In this document: positions 32,077 through 42,276 of the stretch, one piece after another | Position numbering within the stretch: the stretch's first letter is position 1 | Layout: each line of letters starts with the position of its first letter | Assembly: GCF_015207655.1 (NCBI RefSeq) | Contig: NZ_JADEWN010000006.1 | Span: forward strand, 62,001-126,000 | Direction: 5' to 3' | Length of the DNA stretch: 64,000 bases | Source: Gloeocapsopsis crepidinum LEGE 06123 | GTDB lineage: Bacteria; Cyanobacteriota; Cyanobacteriia; Cyanobacteriales; Chroococcidiopsidaceae | Translations under genes and position numbers: made by a program | Notes under the pieces: generated by a model | The model's input: only the letters and a program-made list of their open reading frames with translations | What the model was told of the DNA's origin: nothing | The model's database searches: none

Positions 32077-33426
32077 ATGGTGCAAGATATTTTTGAACTA
32101 CCAGGACCAGAAGGCAAGGCTTTAGTTGGTAATCTACTCGACTTGAGCCAAGATCCATTAGGTTTTTTAACGCATTGTGCGCGGGAGTATGGTGATATTG
32201 TGCCAATGCGCTTGGGATTAACTCCAACATGTTTAGTTACGCACCCTGATTTAATTGAGGAAATCCTTAAAGACAGGGACTCTTTTATTAAAAGTCGTGG
32301 TTTTCAGGCATTGCGCACTTTATTGGGTGAAGGATTATTAACAAGCGAGGGTGAATCGTGGTTTCGCCAGCGCCGCCTTGTGCAGCCTGTGTTTCACCAA
32401 AAGCTAATTGCTAGTTATGCCACGGTAATGGTTGAATATACTGAACGAATGCTGACTACCTGGCAAGATGGAGAAACGCGGAATATTCATGCCGATATGA
32501 TGCGTCTTACTCTCAATATTGTGATGAAATGTCTATTTAATCAGAACATTGATGAAGGAAACGCACAGGCGATCGCTCATGCGTTGGATGTCGCAATGAA
32601 TTGGTTTGAAAGTAAGCGCCAGCAGAATTTTTTGATTTGGGAATGGTTTCCTCGACCAGAAAATATTCGCTATCGCAATGCTATTAGTCAAATGGACACG
32701 ACGATTTATAGCATTATTGAGCAAAGACGCACTAGCGGTGAAGATCCTGGAGATTTACTCTCAATGCTCATGCAGGCGCGTGATGAAGACGATGGTACTG
32801 GAATGAGCGATCGCCAATTACGCGATGAGGTGGCAACTTTGATGTTAGCAGGGCATGAAACAACAGCAAACGCGTTGACCTGGACATGGATGCTACTTGC
32901 TCAACATCCTCAAGTATTAGCTAAACTCCAAACTGAGTTGCAAGAAGTACTTGATTGACGTTCTCCTACTGACGCTGATATTCCGCAATTGCGTTATACC
33001 GATATGATTGTAAAAGAATCGATGCGACTCTATCCACCAGTTGCAATTTTTGGGCGCGAAGCTGCGGTGGATTGTCAAATTGGTGACTACAACGTACCCA
33101 AAGGCTGCACGATTATGATTAGCCAGTGGGCAATGCATCGCAATCCTCAGTATTTTGCCGATCCCGAAATTTTTAAGCCAGAACGCTGGGCAGACGATTT
33201 AGAAAAACAACTGCCCAGAGGCGTTTATATTCCTTTTGGTGATGGACCACGCATTTGTATTGGCAAAGGTTTTGCACTCATGGAAGCTATTTTATTACTC
33301 ACAACAGTTGCTCAGAAGTTTCGTCTCAATCTTTTGCCTGTTCCAATTGTGCCGCAGCCTTCAATTACTCTGCGACCAGAGCATGGTATCAAAGTGGTTT
33401 TGCAACTGAATGCTTCAGGGAAATAG
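32077..33426 (+). pseudogene. Cytochrome P450 interrupted by one in-frame TGA
   Basis: ORFs 32077-32958 and 32989-33426 share a frame. I-helix LAGHETTANALTW, ExxR KESMRLYPP, heme loop FGDGPRICIGKGFALME. The only interruption is TGA at 32956-32958. Confidence 0.88.
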
Positions 33427-33693
33427 TCTGCTTTTGTAAAGAGTTACAATGTCTGTTTTCTAGTATGTAAGTATCCAAACATATACTTCTTAACTTCAGG
33501 GAGGCGCGATCGCATTAAATTTAGCTACACTGCATAAAGCCTCCCTACACTGCGATATCGATGAGTTAGTATTTTGGTTTTATACCTATGCTTCTCAGTG
33601 GTTGTAACAGTTACCAAGGAAGACTTTTTTGTGTTTGCATTCATAATAAAACAGGCGCGAGCAATCCTAAGTTGATAGTACGAGTAAAACTAC

Positions 33694-35265
33694 GTGATTG
33701 AAGCAGAAGTCCACTACTCACTGCATAACTTCCTGCGATCGCAGGGCGAAGCTTCCTGGCATCATCATTTAACGATGGCACGGTTGGTAGCACGAGGATT
33801 GCGGCTCAAGCGTAGTGCTTTAATTCAAGTCGGGGCTGGTAGTGGCTATCAAGGGCGATATCGCCTGAGTTATCTTGCTCCCGCATTAATGTGGCAAGAA
33901 CCTGTGATTATTGTTGCTTCTGAGGAAGTGCAGCAGCGATTATTACGTGTTGAAATTCCACCACTCCAGCAGTGGTTGCAAACTGATAAAAAAATTCTCA
34001 CAGGTGATTCTTGGGCTTACGATAATTTTCAAGGATTATTGATCGTCTCTCCTACAGCTTGGTTAGCAGCGCAGTTGGCAGGAAAAGGATTTCCTGCGAG
34101 TATTCCTACAATTCTTGATGGCGTAGATGATCTGGAAATGTGGACTCGAACTCAACTTACGGCAAGTATTCAAACTGGTGATTGGGATGAATTAATGCTC
34201 GCTTTTCCCCAACAGGTAGAAGTTATTCGCAATGCACGAGTACAACTGACAAAAGCTGTTTTTCAACATCCAATTAATCCTTACGAGTGCTATCTATGCT
34301 CGCATCAAGAACAAGACATTCTCGCTAGTCTTTATCAAAACCTAAAAATAAGTTGCACAAAAGATCAAGCGCGACACAGCGATGATATTGAGCAACTCGC
34401 TACATCCTCACATGACCTCTGGATGCCAAATGCTTGGCGTAAATTTTGGCAACGCCCGCGCGACAATCAACTACTTTGGGCAACAATTTCGCGATCTCAA
34501 GGCTTATTTTCCGTCCACTCTACGCCTGTGGAAGTTGCGTCTGCACTTGCCCCAATTTGGTCTAGACAACCAGTTGTGTTAATTGGAAGTGCTTTGGATC
34601 AAGAGGCTGAAGCTCCCATCTATCGTAGAAACTTGGGTTTAGGCGAATTAACTTGTCTAAAGTTTTCTGACGAGCGCCGTGAGAATCTCATTCAACTTTA
34701 TTTGCCCGATCGCTTACCTTTACCAAATACACCAGAATTTCAAACTGCATTTATTGAGAAAGTACTTTCGCTCCTTAGCTTAACCGTTGCATCTCCTGGA
34801 ACGACTGTCATTTTGGTAGGAGATGTACCTCTCAAGGCACAAGTTGGTGCAACTTTAGCTGCAGAATTTGGTTCGCGGGTACAAGTTGAGAAAACGACTT
34901 TAGACAATCGCGGGATCTTAGTAACTGGTTGGGACTTTTGGCGACAGCATCAAAGTGAATTCCCAACTCCACAATTATTGATCATTGCCACGTTACCTCT
35001 CCCTTCTTTAGAAAACCCCCTAGTCGCAGGTCGAGTTGCTTACTACAAGCACAAGCATCAAGATTGGTTTCGTTTTTACCTCTTGCCAGCTGCTTTGAAT
35101 GAATTAGCCCGCGCGATCGCCCCAGTTCGCGATCGCCAAGGTGTAGTTGCCTTGCTCGACAGCAGAGTCTTACACCGTAGTTATGGCTCTCAAATTCTAG
35201 CTGCTCTTAGTCCTATGGCAAGAATTGATTATTTAGATTCCAGTTTCCTCTCTCCAACAAATTGA
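33694..35265 (+). CDS. DinG/Rad3-like helicase-related protein (GTG start)
   Basis: N-terminal YSLHNFLRSQGEASWHHHLTMARLVARGLRL...LIQVGAGSGYQGRYRLSYLAPAL and IILDGVDDLE-like (PTILDGVDDLEMW) resemble cyanobacterial helicase annotations. A canonical GKT Walker A was not recognised. Confidence 0.5.
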   Translation: MIEAEVHYSLHNFLRSQGEASWHHHLTMARLVARGLRLKRSALIQVGAGSGYQGRYRLSYLAPALMWQEPVIIVASEEVQQRLLRVEIPPLQQWLQTDKKILTGDSWAYDNFQGLLIVSPTAWLAAQLAGKGFPASIPTILDGVDDLEMWTRTQLTASIQTGDWDELMLAFPQQVEVIRNARVQLTKAVFQHPINPYECYLCSHQEQDILASLYQNLKISCTKDQARHSDDIEQLATSSHDLWMPNAWRKFWQRPRDNQLLWATISRSQGLFSVHSTPVEVASALAPIWSRQPVVLIGSALDQEAEAPIYRRNLGLGELTCLKFSDERRENLIQLYLPDRLPLPNTPEFQTAFIEKVLSLLSLTVASPGTTVILVGDVPLKAQVGATLAAEFGSRVQVEKTTLDNRGILVTGWDFWRQHQSEFPTPQLLIIATLPLPSLENPLVAGRVAYYKHKHQDWFRFYLLPAALNELARAIAPVRDRQGVVALLDSRVLHRSYGSQILAALSPMARIDYLDSSFLSPTN

Positions 35266-35400
35266 GGGGTGAGTGATGAGTGGCGCTTTGGCTAGTGATT
35301 AGTTTTGAATTTTGAATAAAAAGAATTTTCTTCACTCATAACTCAGCACTCAGAACTCAACACTTCACGACTCCTAATCTTCCCCAGCTTCTTCACGATC
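35266..35400. repeat. Degenerate short tandem repeat region with complementary arms
   Basis: gttttgaattttgaata ... actcataactcagcactcagaactcaacacttcacgactc. Confidence 0.65.
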
Positions 35401-35540
35401 CCTCACCCATTGCTGTCGTGCTAGTAGGAGCGCTATTATCAAGGCACAGCAGATGTTTGACATTGACTACGAGACTGATTACTGAGTATTTATTAAGTTT
35501 TTTCAATCCACAATCTCAAAATTCAGAATGGAATAGGACT

Positions 35541-35753
35541 ATGGGCGAAGCAAAGCGTCGTAAAGCAGCACTAGGGGAGAACTACGGTAAAGAAGCTCAA
35601 ATTCTTCCTTGGCTTCCTGTCACCAAAAGTCAAGCCCAACAATTTAGTAAATGGAGCAATCGCGGTGCTTGGTTTGGTATTGGCTTTCTAGTTATTTGGT
35701 GGATCACTGTTCGGTTTATTGGTCCAGCTTTTGGCTGGTGGCAAGTGACCTAG
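35541..35753 (+). CDS. DUF2839 family small membrane protein
   Basis: MGEAKRRKAALGENYGKEAQILPWLPVTKSQAQQFSKWSNRGAWFGIGFLVIWWITVRF; start at 35541. Confidence 0.8.
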   Translation: MGEAKRRKAALGENYGKEAQILPWLPVTKSQAQQFSKWSNRGAWFGIGFLVIWWITVRFIGPAFGWWQVT

Positions 35754-36095
35754 GTCTGACTGAATTGATTCTTCATAAATGTCATAAAAATTTACGCTTG
35801 CTATTGTCATTCTCAAATAGCAGAGTATCAGGTGAGCCAGACTTGACTTTTGCGTTATTTCTAGCTACCGCTAACGATAGAAACACTCTGTGAGAGTGAC
35901 AGTCTGTAGATTTAAGCAAGAAATATGACTTTTTGCATACAGTCAATCAGCAAATAATCAGTTAGCTTGTATCTATGTAAATGTTTATCTGAATTTAGAT
36001 AGGATATTTACCTCTGAAATAAATATATTTTTAGGTAAATATAAAGAAAGTCTAAAAATAGGTCTACAATTAAGTGTGGTGTTTGGAGGACGACC

Positions 36096-36440
36096 GTGTT
36101 TCTCAGATTAGCAGAACAACACCGACAATATGTCCAGGATCTCGTGATGAATCTGCAAGCTCTGGCAACCGTGTTAGAGCGACGTGGTTATTTGGCATCA
36201 TGTTATACCTGTGGCGGGCAAATGAGCAGCGCCTCATTTATGGTTAGCTTGGGAGACAACCATTTGATTCGGTTTCTCGTGTCCGATTATGGCATCACTT
36301 GGACTGAGATGCGTGACGATCGGGAACTTATGAAGTTAGAGGGCGCTGAAGCGATTAGTCAGTTACAAGAACTTGCTAATTTAGTCAAACATTCTGTTTC
36401 CCCTAATGAATCACCAATATTGCTTAGCAAAAAGGTTTAG
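36096..36440 (+). CDS. Hypothetical protein (GTG start)
   Basis: 114 aa ORF with GGAGGACG SD-like sequence upstream and a clear terminator downstream. Confidence 0.6.
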   Translation: MFLRLAEQHRQYVQDLVMNLQALATVLERRGYLASCYTCGGQMSSASFMVSLGDNHLIRFLVSDYGITWTEMRDDRELMKLEGAEAISQLQELANLVKHSVSPNESPILLSKKV

Positions 36441-36539
36441 AGATTGTGGCACTCTAAATCTTTTAGTCTCAGCAGGTGGCAAGGCGATCGCTACTTAGGT
36501 TTATAGGACGCAACTGCGCAAAGATCAGATCCAAATAAG

Positions 36540-36574
36540 ATCCCTAGCTCGTACAGCACAGCTAGGGATTTTAA
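36540..36574 (+). terminator. Rho-independent terminator-like hairpin
   Basis: atccctagct-cgtacagcac-agctagggat followed by ttttaa; perfect 10-bp stem. Confidence 0.8.
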
Positions 36575-36635
36575 CTTAACAAAGTACTAGAAGTGGAATA
36601 GACTTGACTTGTCTTACCACTCCTAATAATTATAA

Positions 36636-37703
36636 TTATTCGTCAGCATCTAATTCTGCGTCGTCTTCAGTTTCTCCAACTGAATTAGCAGAAACAACTG
36701 CTCCCATTTCCAGCTTTTCTCGAACTATCTGCTGAATTTGCTGCGCTAGTTCAAGATTTTCTTCTAAATATTTGATGGCGTTATCACGACCTTGAGCAAT
36801 ATTATCGCCGTTATAGCTATACCAAGCTCCTTTGCGGACAACAACACCAGTTTCTTCCGCTAGGTCAACAATACAGCCTAGAGTTGAAACACCTTTGCCA
36901 AACACAATGTCAAATTCTGCCACTCGAAAAGGTGGAGCAACTTTGTTTTTAGCAACTTTAACTTTGACACGATTACCAAACTCTTCGGTACCTTTTTTCA
37001 AGGTTTGAATCCGGCGAATGTCGAGTCGAACTGAAGCGTAAAACTTTAGAGCGTTACCACCAGTAGTTGTTTCTGGGTTGCCGTAAGTCACACCGATCTT
37101 TTGGCGCAACTGGTTGAGAAATATGACAGTACAGCCAGATTTACCAATATTACCTGTGATTTTCCTTAACGCCTGGCTCATTAAACGAGCTTGAAGACCA
37201 ACGTGCGTATCACCCATTTCGCCTTCAATTTCAGCACGGGGAACAAGTGCAGCTACTGAGTCTACTACGACAATGTCTACAGCTGCCGAGCGGACGAGCT
37301 GATCCACAATTTCTAAAGCCGCTTCCCCTGTATCAGGTTGAGAAACCAGTAAATTGGCAATATCAACTCCCAGTGCAGCAGCATAGGTAGGATCGAGGGC
37401 GTGTTCCGCATCAACAAATGCAGCAACACCACCATTTTTCTGAACTTCTGCAACTGCGTGCAGTGCTACTGTCGTTTTACCAGAACTTTCTGGACCATAA
37501 ACTTCGATGACTCGCCCTTTGGGTAAACCACCGCCCAAAGCTAAATCTAGAGTTAACGCGCCCGTGGAAATTGTTTCCACCCGCATTCGAGTGGCATCAC
37601 CAAGACGCATAATTGCTCCTTTACCGAAGCTGCGTTCAATTTGGTTTAGTACCAAGTTCAGGGCTTTTTGCTTTCCGGATGTATCAGTTGTATCAATAGC
37701 CAT
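36636..37703 (-). CDS. recA: Recombinase RecA
   Basis: [73 protein letters not shown]. Confidence 0.97.
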   Translation of the reverse strand: MAIDTTDTSGKQKALNLVLNQIERSFGKGAIMRLGDATRMRVETISTGALTLDLALGGGLPKGRVIEVYGPESSGKTTVALHAVAEVQKNGGVAAFVDAEHALDPTYAAALGVDIANLLVSQPDTGEAALEIVDQLVRSAAVDIVVVDSVAALVPRAEIEGEMGDTHVGLQARLMSQALRKITGNIGKSGCTVIFLNQLRQKIGVTYGNPETTTGGNALKFYASVRLDIRRIQTLKKGTEEFGNRVKVKVAKNKVAPPFRVAEFDIVFGKGVSTLGCIVDLAEETGVVVRKGAWYSYNGDNIAQGRDNAIKYLEENLELAQQIQQIVREKLEMGAVVSANSVGETEDDAELDADE

Positions 37704-37976
37704 TATTGCCTCTAAGTAGGGAGGTTTAAAATTATTCTGGGAGTTATGACTAGTGCAGATATACTATTTTAGCTAGATTTTCTCTACTTTTGCATGAAAC
37801 TTCAAGCCGAGTTTTAATGGTAAAACAAGTCACTCTCAATAAACGGCTGAACCATGAATCTACGTTTATCCTACGTAGTAATTTAGTAAGATTTTTAACT
37901 AACAATCTTGGCTTATACACAAGAGATAATAGTTTTAAGCTTACCACTGACAACTAACTGTTCTTTTAGTTTTGTA

Positions 37977-39206
37977 ATGACTTTTTATCAAGCAGATTTA
38001 GTGACGGATACTGCAATTTCTGTAGCTGGATTAACCGCTTACATTCAGGCGCTGTTAGAGGAAAATGCCCAGTTACACCACATTTGGGTCATTGGTGAAG
38101 TTTCTAGCGCTAATGGGCACTCTAAGGGGCTGTTTTTTACACTACAAGATACCGAAGGCAAAGCCGCGATCAACTGTGTGGTGTGGCACAGTCAAATAGA
38201 CAAACTGACACAAATTCCTCAACGCGGAGAACAGTTAATTGTTTTGGGAAGTTTGCGACTATATCCCCAAAGAGGACAGTATCAGTTAACTGTATGGCAA
38301 GCTTTGCCAGCAGGCGATGGCTTACAGGCATTACGTTATCGCCAGCTCCGTAACCGCTTAGAAGCAGAAGGGTTATTTGCCGTTGAACGCAAGCGATCGC
38401 TCCCGATCCATCCTCAGACAATTGCGGTTGTCTCTTCTCCTGCGGGTGCAGCATGGGGTGATATTCAAAAAACACTTCGCAGCCGTTATCCAGGGGTGCG
38501 CGTATTATTCTCTCCAGCTTTAGTTCAAGGTGAGCAAGCACCAAGCTCAATCGCGAAGGCAATTGCACGGGTGGAAGAAGACGGTAGAGCAGAGGTCTTA
38601 ATTTTGGCGCGGGGCGGTGGTGCAGTTGAAGAATTAGCTTGCTTTAATGATGAACGAGTGGTGAGAGCGATCGCCCAATGCTCGATTCCGGTGATTACGG
38701 GTATTGGTCATCAACGCGATGAATCTTTAGCTGACTTAGTTGCCGATGTTTGCGTCCATACTCCCACAGCAGCAGCGGAATGCGTTGTGCCTGAATTACA
38801 AGAACTTTATTTTGAACACCAGCAAAGAATAACAACTTTGTGCACAGTCATGTATCAGCAGCTAAAGAATGCAGAAAACCAGCTAGAGGAATTTAAAATT
38901 CGTTTGCGGCGTTTACGCTTAGAGCAAAAGATTCTCCAAGAAAGACAGTTATTAGCATCGCAGCGTCATCAACTTGTCGCGAGAACAAAACAGCAGTTAC
39001 AGCAAGCAACTTTACGCTGCCAGTTTTTAGAGCAGAAATTAGCGAGTCTCGATCCCAAAGCAGTATTAAAGCGAGGTTACGCCGTAGTCAGACAAGAGCA
39101 GGGAGAGATCGTACGTCATGCTAGTAATTTAGCAATAGGACAGAAACTATTTATTCAGTTAACTGAAGGTCAAGTCAAAGTTGAAGTGACACAAATCATC
39201 AATTGA
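37977..39206 (+). CDS. xseA: Exodeoxyribonuclease VII large subunit
   Basis: [89 protein letters not shown]. Start at 37977. Confidence 0.95.
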   Translation: MTFYQADLVTDTAISVAGLTAYIQALLEENAQLHHIWVIGEVSSANGHSKGLFFTLQDTEGKAAINCVVWHSQIDKLTQIPQRGEQLIVLGSLRLYPQRGQYQLTVWQALPAGDGLQALRYRQLRNRLEAEGLFAVERKRSLPIHPQTIAVVSSPAGAAWGDIQKTLRSRYPGVRVLFSPALVQGEQAPSSIAKAIARVEEDGRAEVLILARGGGAVEELACFNDERVVRAIAQCSIPVITGIGHQRDESLADLVADVCVHTPTAAAECVVPELQELYFEHQQRITTLCTVMYQQLKNAENQLEEFKIRLRRLRLEQKILQERQLLASQRHQLVARTKQQLQQATLRCQFLEQKLASLDPKAVLKRGYAVVRQEQGEIVRHASNLAIGQKLFIQLTEGQVKVEVTQIIN

Positions 39207-39228
39207 AGTACTAGATAATGGTTGTTTT

Positions 39229-39483
39229 ATGGCTAGACGAAGTAAGGTAGTCAACTCTGACGCAGTAGATGCAACACTCAAACCCGATTGGAATTATGAA
39301 GCTAAGGTTGCTGAAGTAGAAAGAATTATTGCGCAAATTGAAGCTGGGGAGTTGGAATTAGAAGAGGTCTTTGAGAAATTTACAGCAGCTGTTGAATATT
39401 TACGTCAATGCGAAACTTTTCTCCAACAAAGACAGCAGCAGGTAGATTTATTGATTGAAACTTTGAGTGATGAACCCGAATGA
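39229..39483 (+). CDS. xseB: Exodeoxyribonuclease VII small subunit
   Basis: [51 protein letters not shown], immediately after xseA. Confidence 0.92.
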   Translation: MARRSKVVNSDAVDATLKPDWNYEAKVAEVERIIAQIEAGELELEEVFEKFTAAVEYLRQCETFLQQRQQQVDLLIETLSDEPE

Positions 39484-39570
39484 GAGGTCAGAGAATTGAA
39501 AAAGCAGAGGAGAATACTCTTTTCTATCTATTTAAAACTCATCACTCAAAACTCAAAACTAATACCTTTT
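39484..39570. repeat. Short tandem repeat region (gaggtcagag ... aactcatcactcaaaactcaaaact)
   Basis: Between convergent xseB and nurA. Confidence 0.55.
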
Positions 39571-40828
39571 AGGCAATACTGCCGCGTTTTCGGGCTTCCT
39601 TGTAGGAAATTCCTACATTGCGTAAACCAGCTTTAATCATTTGTTGTTCGAGCAAGGTAAAGAAACGGGCGCGATCGCCGCCACGAACCACGGCTTGATT
39701 ATGTGCTTCTGCAAGCGCTACCGGATAGCCGTATCCTTTTTGTACCTGAGCCAACATCAAGCTTAGGGATTGATCGAGTAACGTTGTGTTTTCTGCTACC
39801 CAGGCTGGTACTTCTATGCGAGCAATTTCTGTTCCTACATGGACGTAGCAAAAATAAACACTATGGCAGCCATACAGGTCGAGGATGCGGTGCGAACTGC
39901 GCCACAAGGCACTGCGCTGTCCTGGTTTAAGGGTAAACGTCCACAATGCAATATCTCGCAGAGGATCGAGCATCTGACACGGTGCTTTTTCGGCAACAAG
40001 ATTAGGGCAATATGTCACGCAATCAGGATTTTCGTGCGGACACGCTTGTAAGCGTAAAAAGTTAATGGCTTCTCCACTGCGCGAAGCACTGAGGTAGCCC
40101 ATGATCGGAATTCCTGCATCTTTGAGCTGATCCCAAGCATCTAGAATTGGTGGCAAAATGCGATCGCGTGCTTCTAAAGGTAATTGCTCTAAAAACCAAT
40201 AAATAAGCGAACCATCAACCATTGCTAAGAGTGGCACTGAAGACGATAACTTTCCATTTTTCGCCCCACGCTTTGGACTTCGTCCCGCTGGGCTTCGCCT
40301 CGCTTCGCTAACGCTAACGCTTTTCGCCCCTAAAATTGCTAATTCTGCCAAAACAGTGGCTTCCGAAGCGGTACGGCAATATCCCATCCATTCTTCCGTA
40401 CGAATTCCCCACTGACGTGAAATGTACAAGTCTTCAGGGCGATAAAACACTTCGGGTAAGCTATCTAATAATGGCTGCCGATTTTGCCCATAGTGTAAGA
40501 CAACGCGCCCGATATTAAGAAGGTAGCAGTAAGCAATTTCGTGCTGATTTGGGGCAATTTGCGAGCCATCAGTCGCAATGACGGTGTGGACAGGTGGCGG
40601 AATCGGAATGTCAATCGCAGTATCAAGAGGTTCAACGGGTGTAGCGATGCTGAACAGAATGCGATCGCGCCATTTGTGTTGTTTTTCTACTAATTCAGCT
40701 TGTTGCGTACACGCATCCGCAAATAATTCTTGGGCTAATTCTACGCGCTGGCGACTGGCAGCAGCTTCTAAAGTAAGATGCTGGCTAATGCCTTGCATCG
40801 CTTTTGCTAGTTTTGTTAAATCGAGCAT
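39569..40828 (-). CDS. nurA: NurA-domain nuclease
   Basis: VIATDGSQIAPNQHE (NurA catalytic Asp region), LLAMVDGSLIYWFLE, GYLSASRSGEAINFLRL. Contains a repeat insertion (40258-40330). Confidence 0.85.
   Translation of the reverse strand: MLDLTKLAKAMQGISQHLTLEAAASRQRVELAQELFADACTQQAELVEKQHKWRDRILFSIATPVEPLDTAIDIPIPPPVHTVIATDGSQIAPNQHEIAYCYLLNIGRVVLHYGQNRQPLLDSLPEVFYRPEDLYISRQWGIRTEEWMGYCRTASEATVLAELAILGAKSVSVSEARRSPAGRSPKRGAKNGKLSSSVPLLAMVDGSLIYWFLEQLPLEARDRILPPILDAWDQLKDAGIPIMGYLSASRSGEAINFLRLQACPHENPDCVTYCPNLVAEKAPCQMLDPLRDIALWTFTLKPGQRSALWRSSHRILDLYGCHSVYFCYVHVGTEIARIEVPAWVAENTTLLDQSLSLMLAQVQKGYGYPVALAEAHNQAVVRGGDRARFFTLLEQQMIKAGLRNVGISYKEARKRGSIA
40258..40330 (-). mobile_element. In-frame 63-bp small-repeat insertion in nurA with a 10-bp flanking direct repeat
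   Basis: ttttcgcccc at 40258-40267 and again at 40321-40330. The 53-bp core contains ggcttcgcc and ggacttcgtcc hairpin units. Protein reads GAK-SVSVSEARRSPAGRSPKR-GAK-NGK. Confidence 0.75.
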
Positions 40829-40969
40829 AGTTAGCTATGGGCTTTTAGCTATTAGCTTCTAGCTTATATTGTTTTCTCTAAGGTTGAGACAAATAGACAG
40901 CAGGAGGGTAAGTTAGCACAGGAGAAATTATTGATATTTCTTATTTCGTAAAGATGCTGGCTGCACGAT

Positions 40970-41752
40970 TTAACCCCAAATTGAAAAATCATCAGCAAAC
41001 TGAGAAAGTGACAATAGCTGAATGCGATCGTGATTTTGGGCAGCTTGTCGCTCATCGCTGGTGTTGTAGCCCCAATCGGCTAAGTAAAGTTTTACAGTGC
41101 CAAGATTTGACTGTTGAGCAACAAGTTCTAGCGTTTTGATTCGATCTTCAACAAACCACAAGCTTGCGGGCAATGTTTTTGCCGCCGTAATTAACTCGTG
41201 CAGAATTTCATGTTTAGGGCGTTTGTTTTCTTTCCCGAACACTGATTTTTCTGGTAGTTGAATTCCTTGTTGTGCCAGTAGTTGCTGCACAAATCGTCCT
41301 TCTTTAGTAGTCACAATAAACACTTGGATGGGGCTATTAGTTAAGGAATCGAGTTTTTTGATAACGCCAGGATAAAAGCGGTGTAAACCAAGCCAACTTG
41401 CTAAATCGTCTGTAATCCATTTGTCGCGCAAAAAGTCGAGTTTCTGGGCAATATCAGCAGATTGAAGATGTTTCTCTTGCACGATCGCAGGAGCGATCGC
41501 ATTCCAATCTTGCAAAATTTGCTCTTCTGCGACTCCCGCTAGCAAAGCAGCAATTAATACTGGCATTTCCCAGCCTGTTTCAATGACTGGTCGTAACCGA
41601 TAAAACTTTTCGGCTAAATTATCTGGTGGCGTTTCGTCTGTTTGTAGCCAAATATTACAGTAGGTACGCCAAGCTGTCTCAAAATATTCTTTCAGCCCGT
41701 CGCAAATGACGCCATCAAAATCAAGTGCGAGAATCGTTGGTTGTGCTGTCAT
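40970..41752 (-). CDS. HAD family hydrolase
   Basis: ILALDFDGVICDGLKEYFETAWR; VFIVTTKEGRFVQQLL; LWFVEDRIKTLE. Confidence 0.88.
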   Translation of the reverse strand: MTAQPTILALDFDGVICDGLKEYFETAWRTYCNIWLQTDETPPDNLAEKFYRLRPVIETGWEMPVLIAALLAGVAEEQILQDWNAIAPAIVQEKHLQSADIAQKLDFLRDKWITDDLASWLGLHRFYPGVIKKLDSLTNSPIQVFIVTTKEGRFVQQLLAQQGIQLPEKSVFGKENKRPKHEILHELITAAKTLPASLWFVEDRIKTLELVAQQSNLGTVKLYLADWGYNTSDERQAAQNHDRIQLLSLSQFADDFSIWG

Positions 41753-41904
41753 ACCCTCTACGCAATCTTATTGTTACGGTGTACTACACCATTAAGATTG
41801 CTTTAGCAACATTTTTCAAGCACATAGGCGACAAGTCTTCAATTTCCTTCACTGACTGAAGGTAGCGCTGTATGAGCTTTACAATTGCTTGGTGATTTTA
41901 AGAA

Positions 41905-41976
41905 CTGGGGCGCTAGGATTCGAACCTAGGAATGGCGGGACCAAAACCCGCTGCCTTACCACTTGGCTACGCCCCA
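41905..41976 (-). tRNA. tRNA-Gln (TTG anticodon)
   Basis: Reverse complement TGGGGCGTAGCCAAGTGGTAAGGCAGCGGGTTTTGGTCCCGCCATTCCTAGGTTCGAATCCTAGCGCCCCAG folds as a cloverleaf with anticodon loop TTTTGGT. Confidence 0.95.
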
Positions 41977-42034
41977 ATGGGTCAACCTTAACTATATTAG
42001 CAGTAAATTTAGAAAAAGTGTCAAGTCTTTTTAA

Positions 42035-42275
42035 GAGAGGTCAGGAGTGAGTGGAAGAGTGGCTAGTAGCTAGTGAGAGAGTAGGAGTGTGGGAGTGTAG
42101 GTAATAGAGTTTTGCAGTTTTGAGTTCTGAGTTTTGTTCGCGAAGAAAGGTGCCGGAGGCATTTATTAAAAGAAATTTGAACTTTGAGTTTTCTTAACTC
42201 AACACTCAACACTCAACATTCATAACTCTCTTAGTCTACCCACTACCCACCTACCCTCTGCCCCTTCTTCCGTCA
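42035..42275. repeat. Short tandem repeat region (ggctagtagctagtgagagagtaggagtgtgggagtg / aactcaacactcaacactcaac)
   Basis: Direct reading; heptad-like GTGGGAG/ACTCAAC periodicity. Confidence 0.7.
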
Positions 42276-42276
42276 C

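Noticed and set aside
32956-32958. TGA in the P450 as a selenocysteine codon
   Set aside because: No SECIS-like hairpin was recognised directly downstream, and the position is a loop where Gly is usual. A nonsense mutation or sequencing error is simpler.
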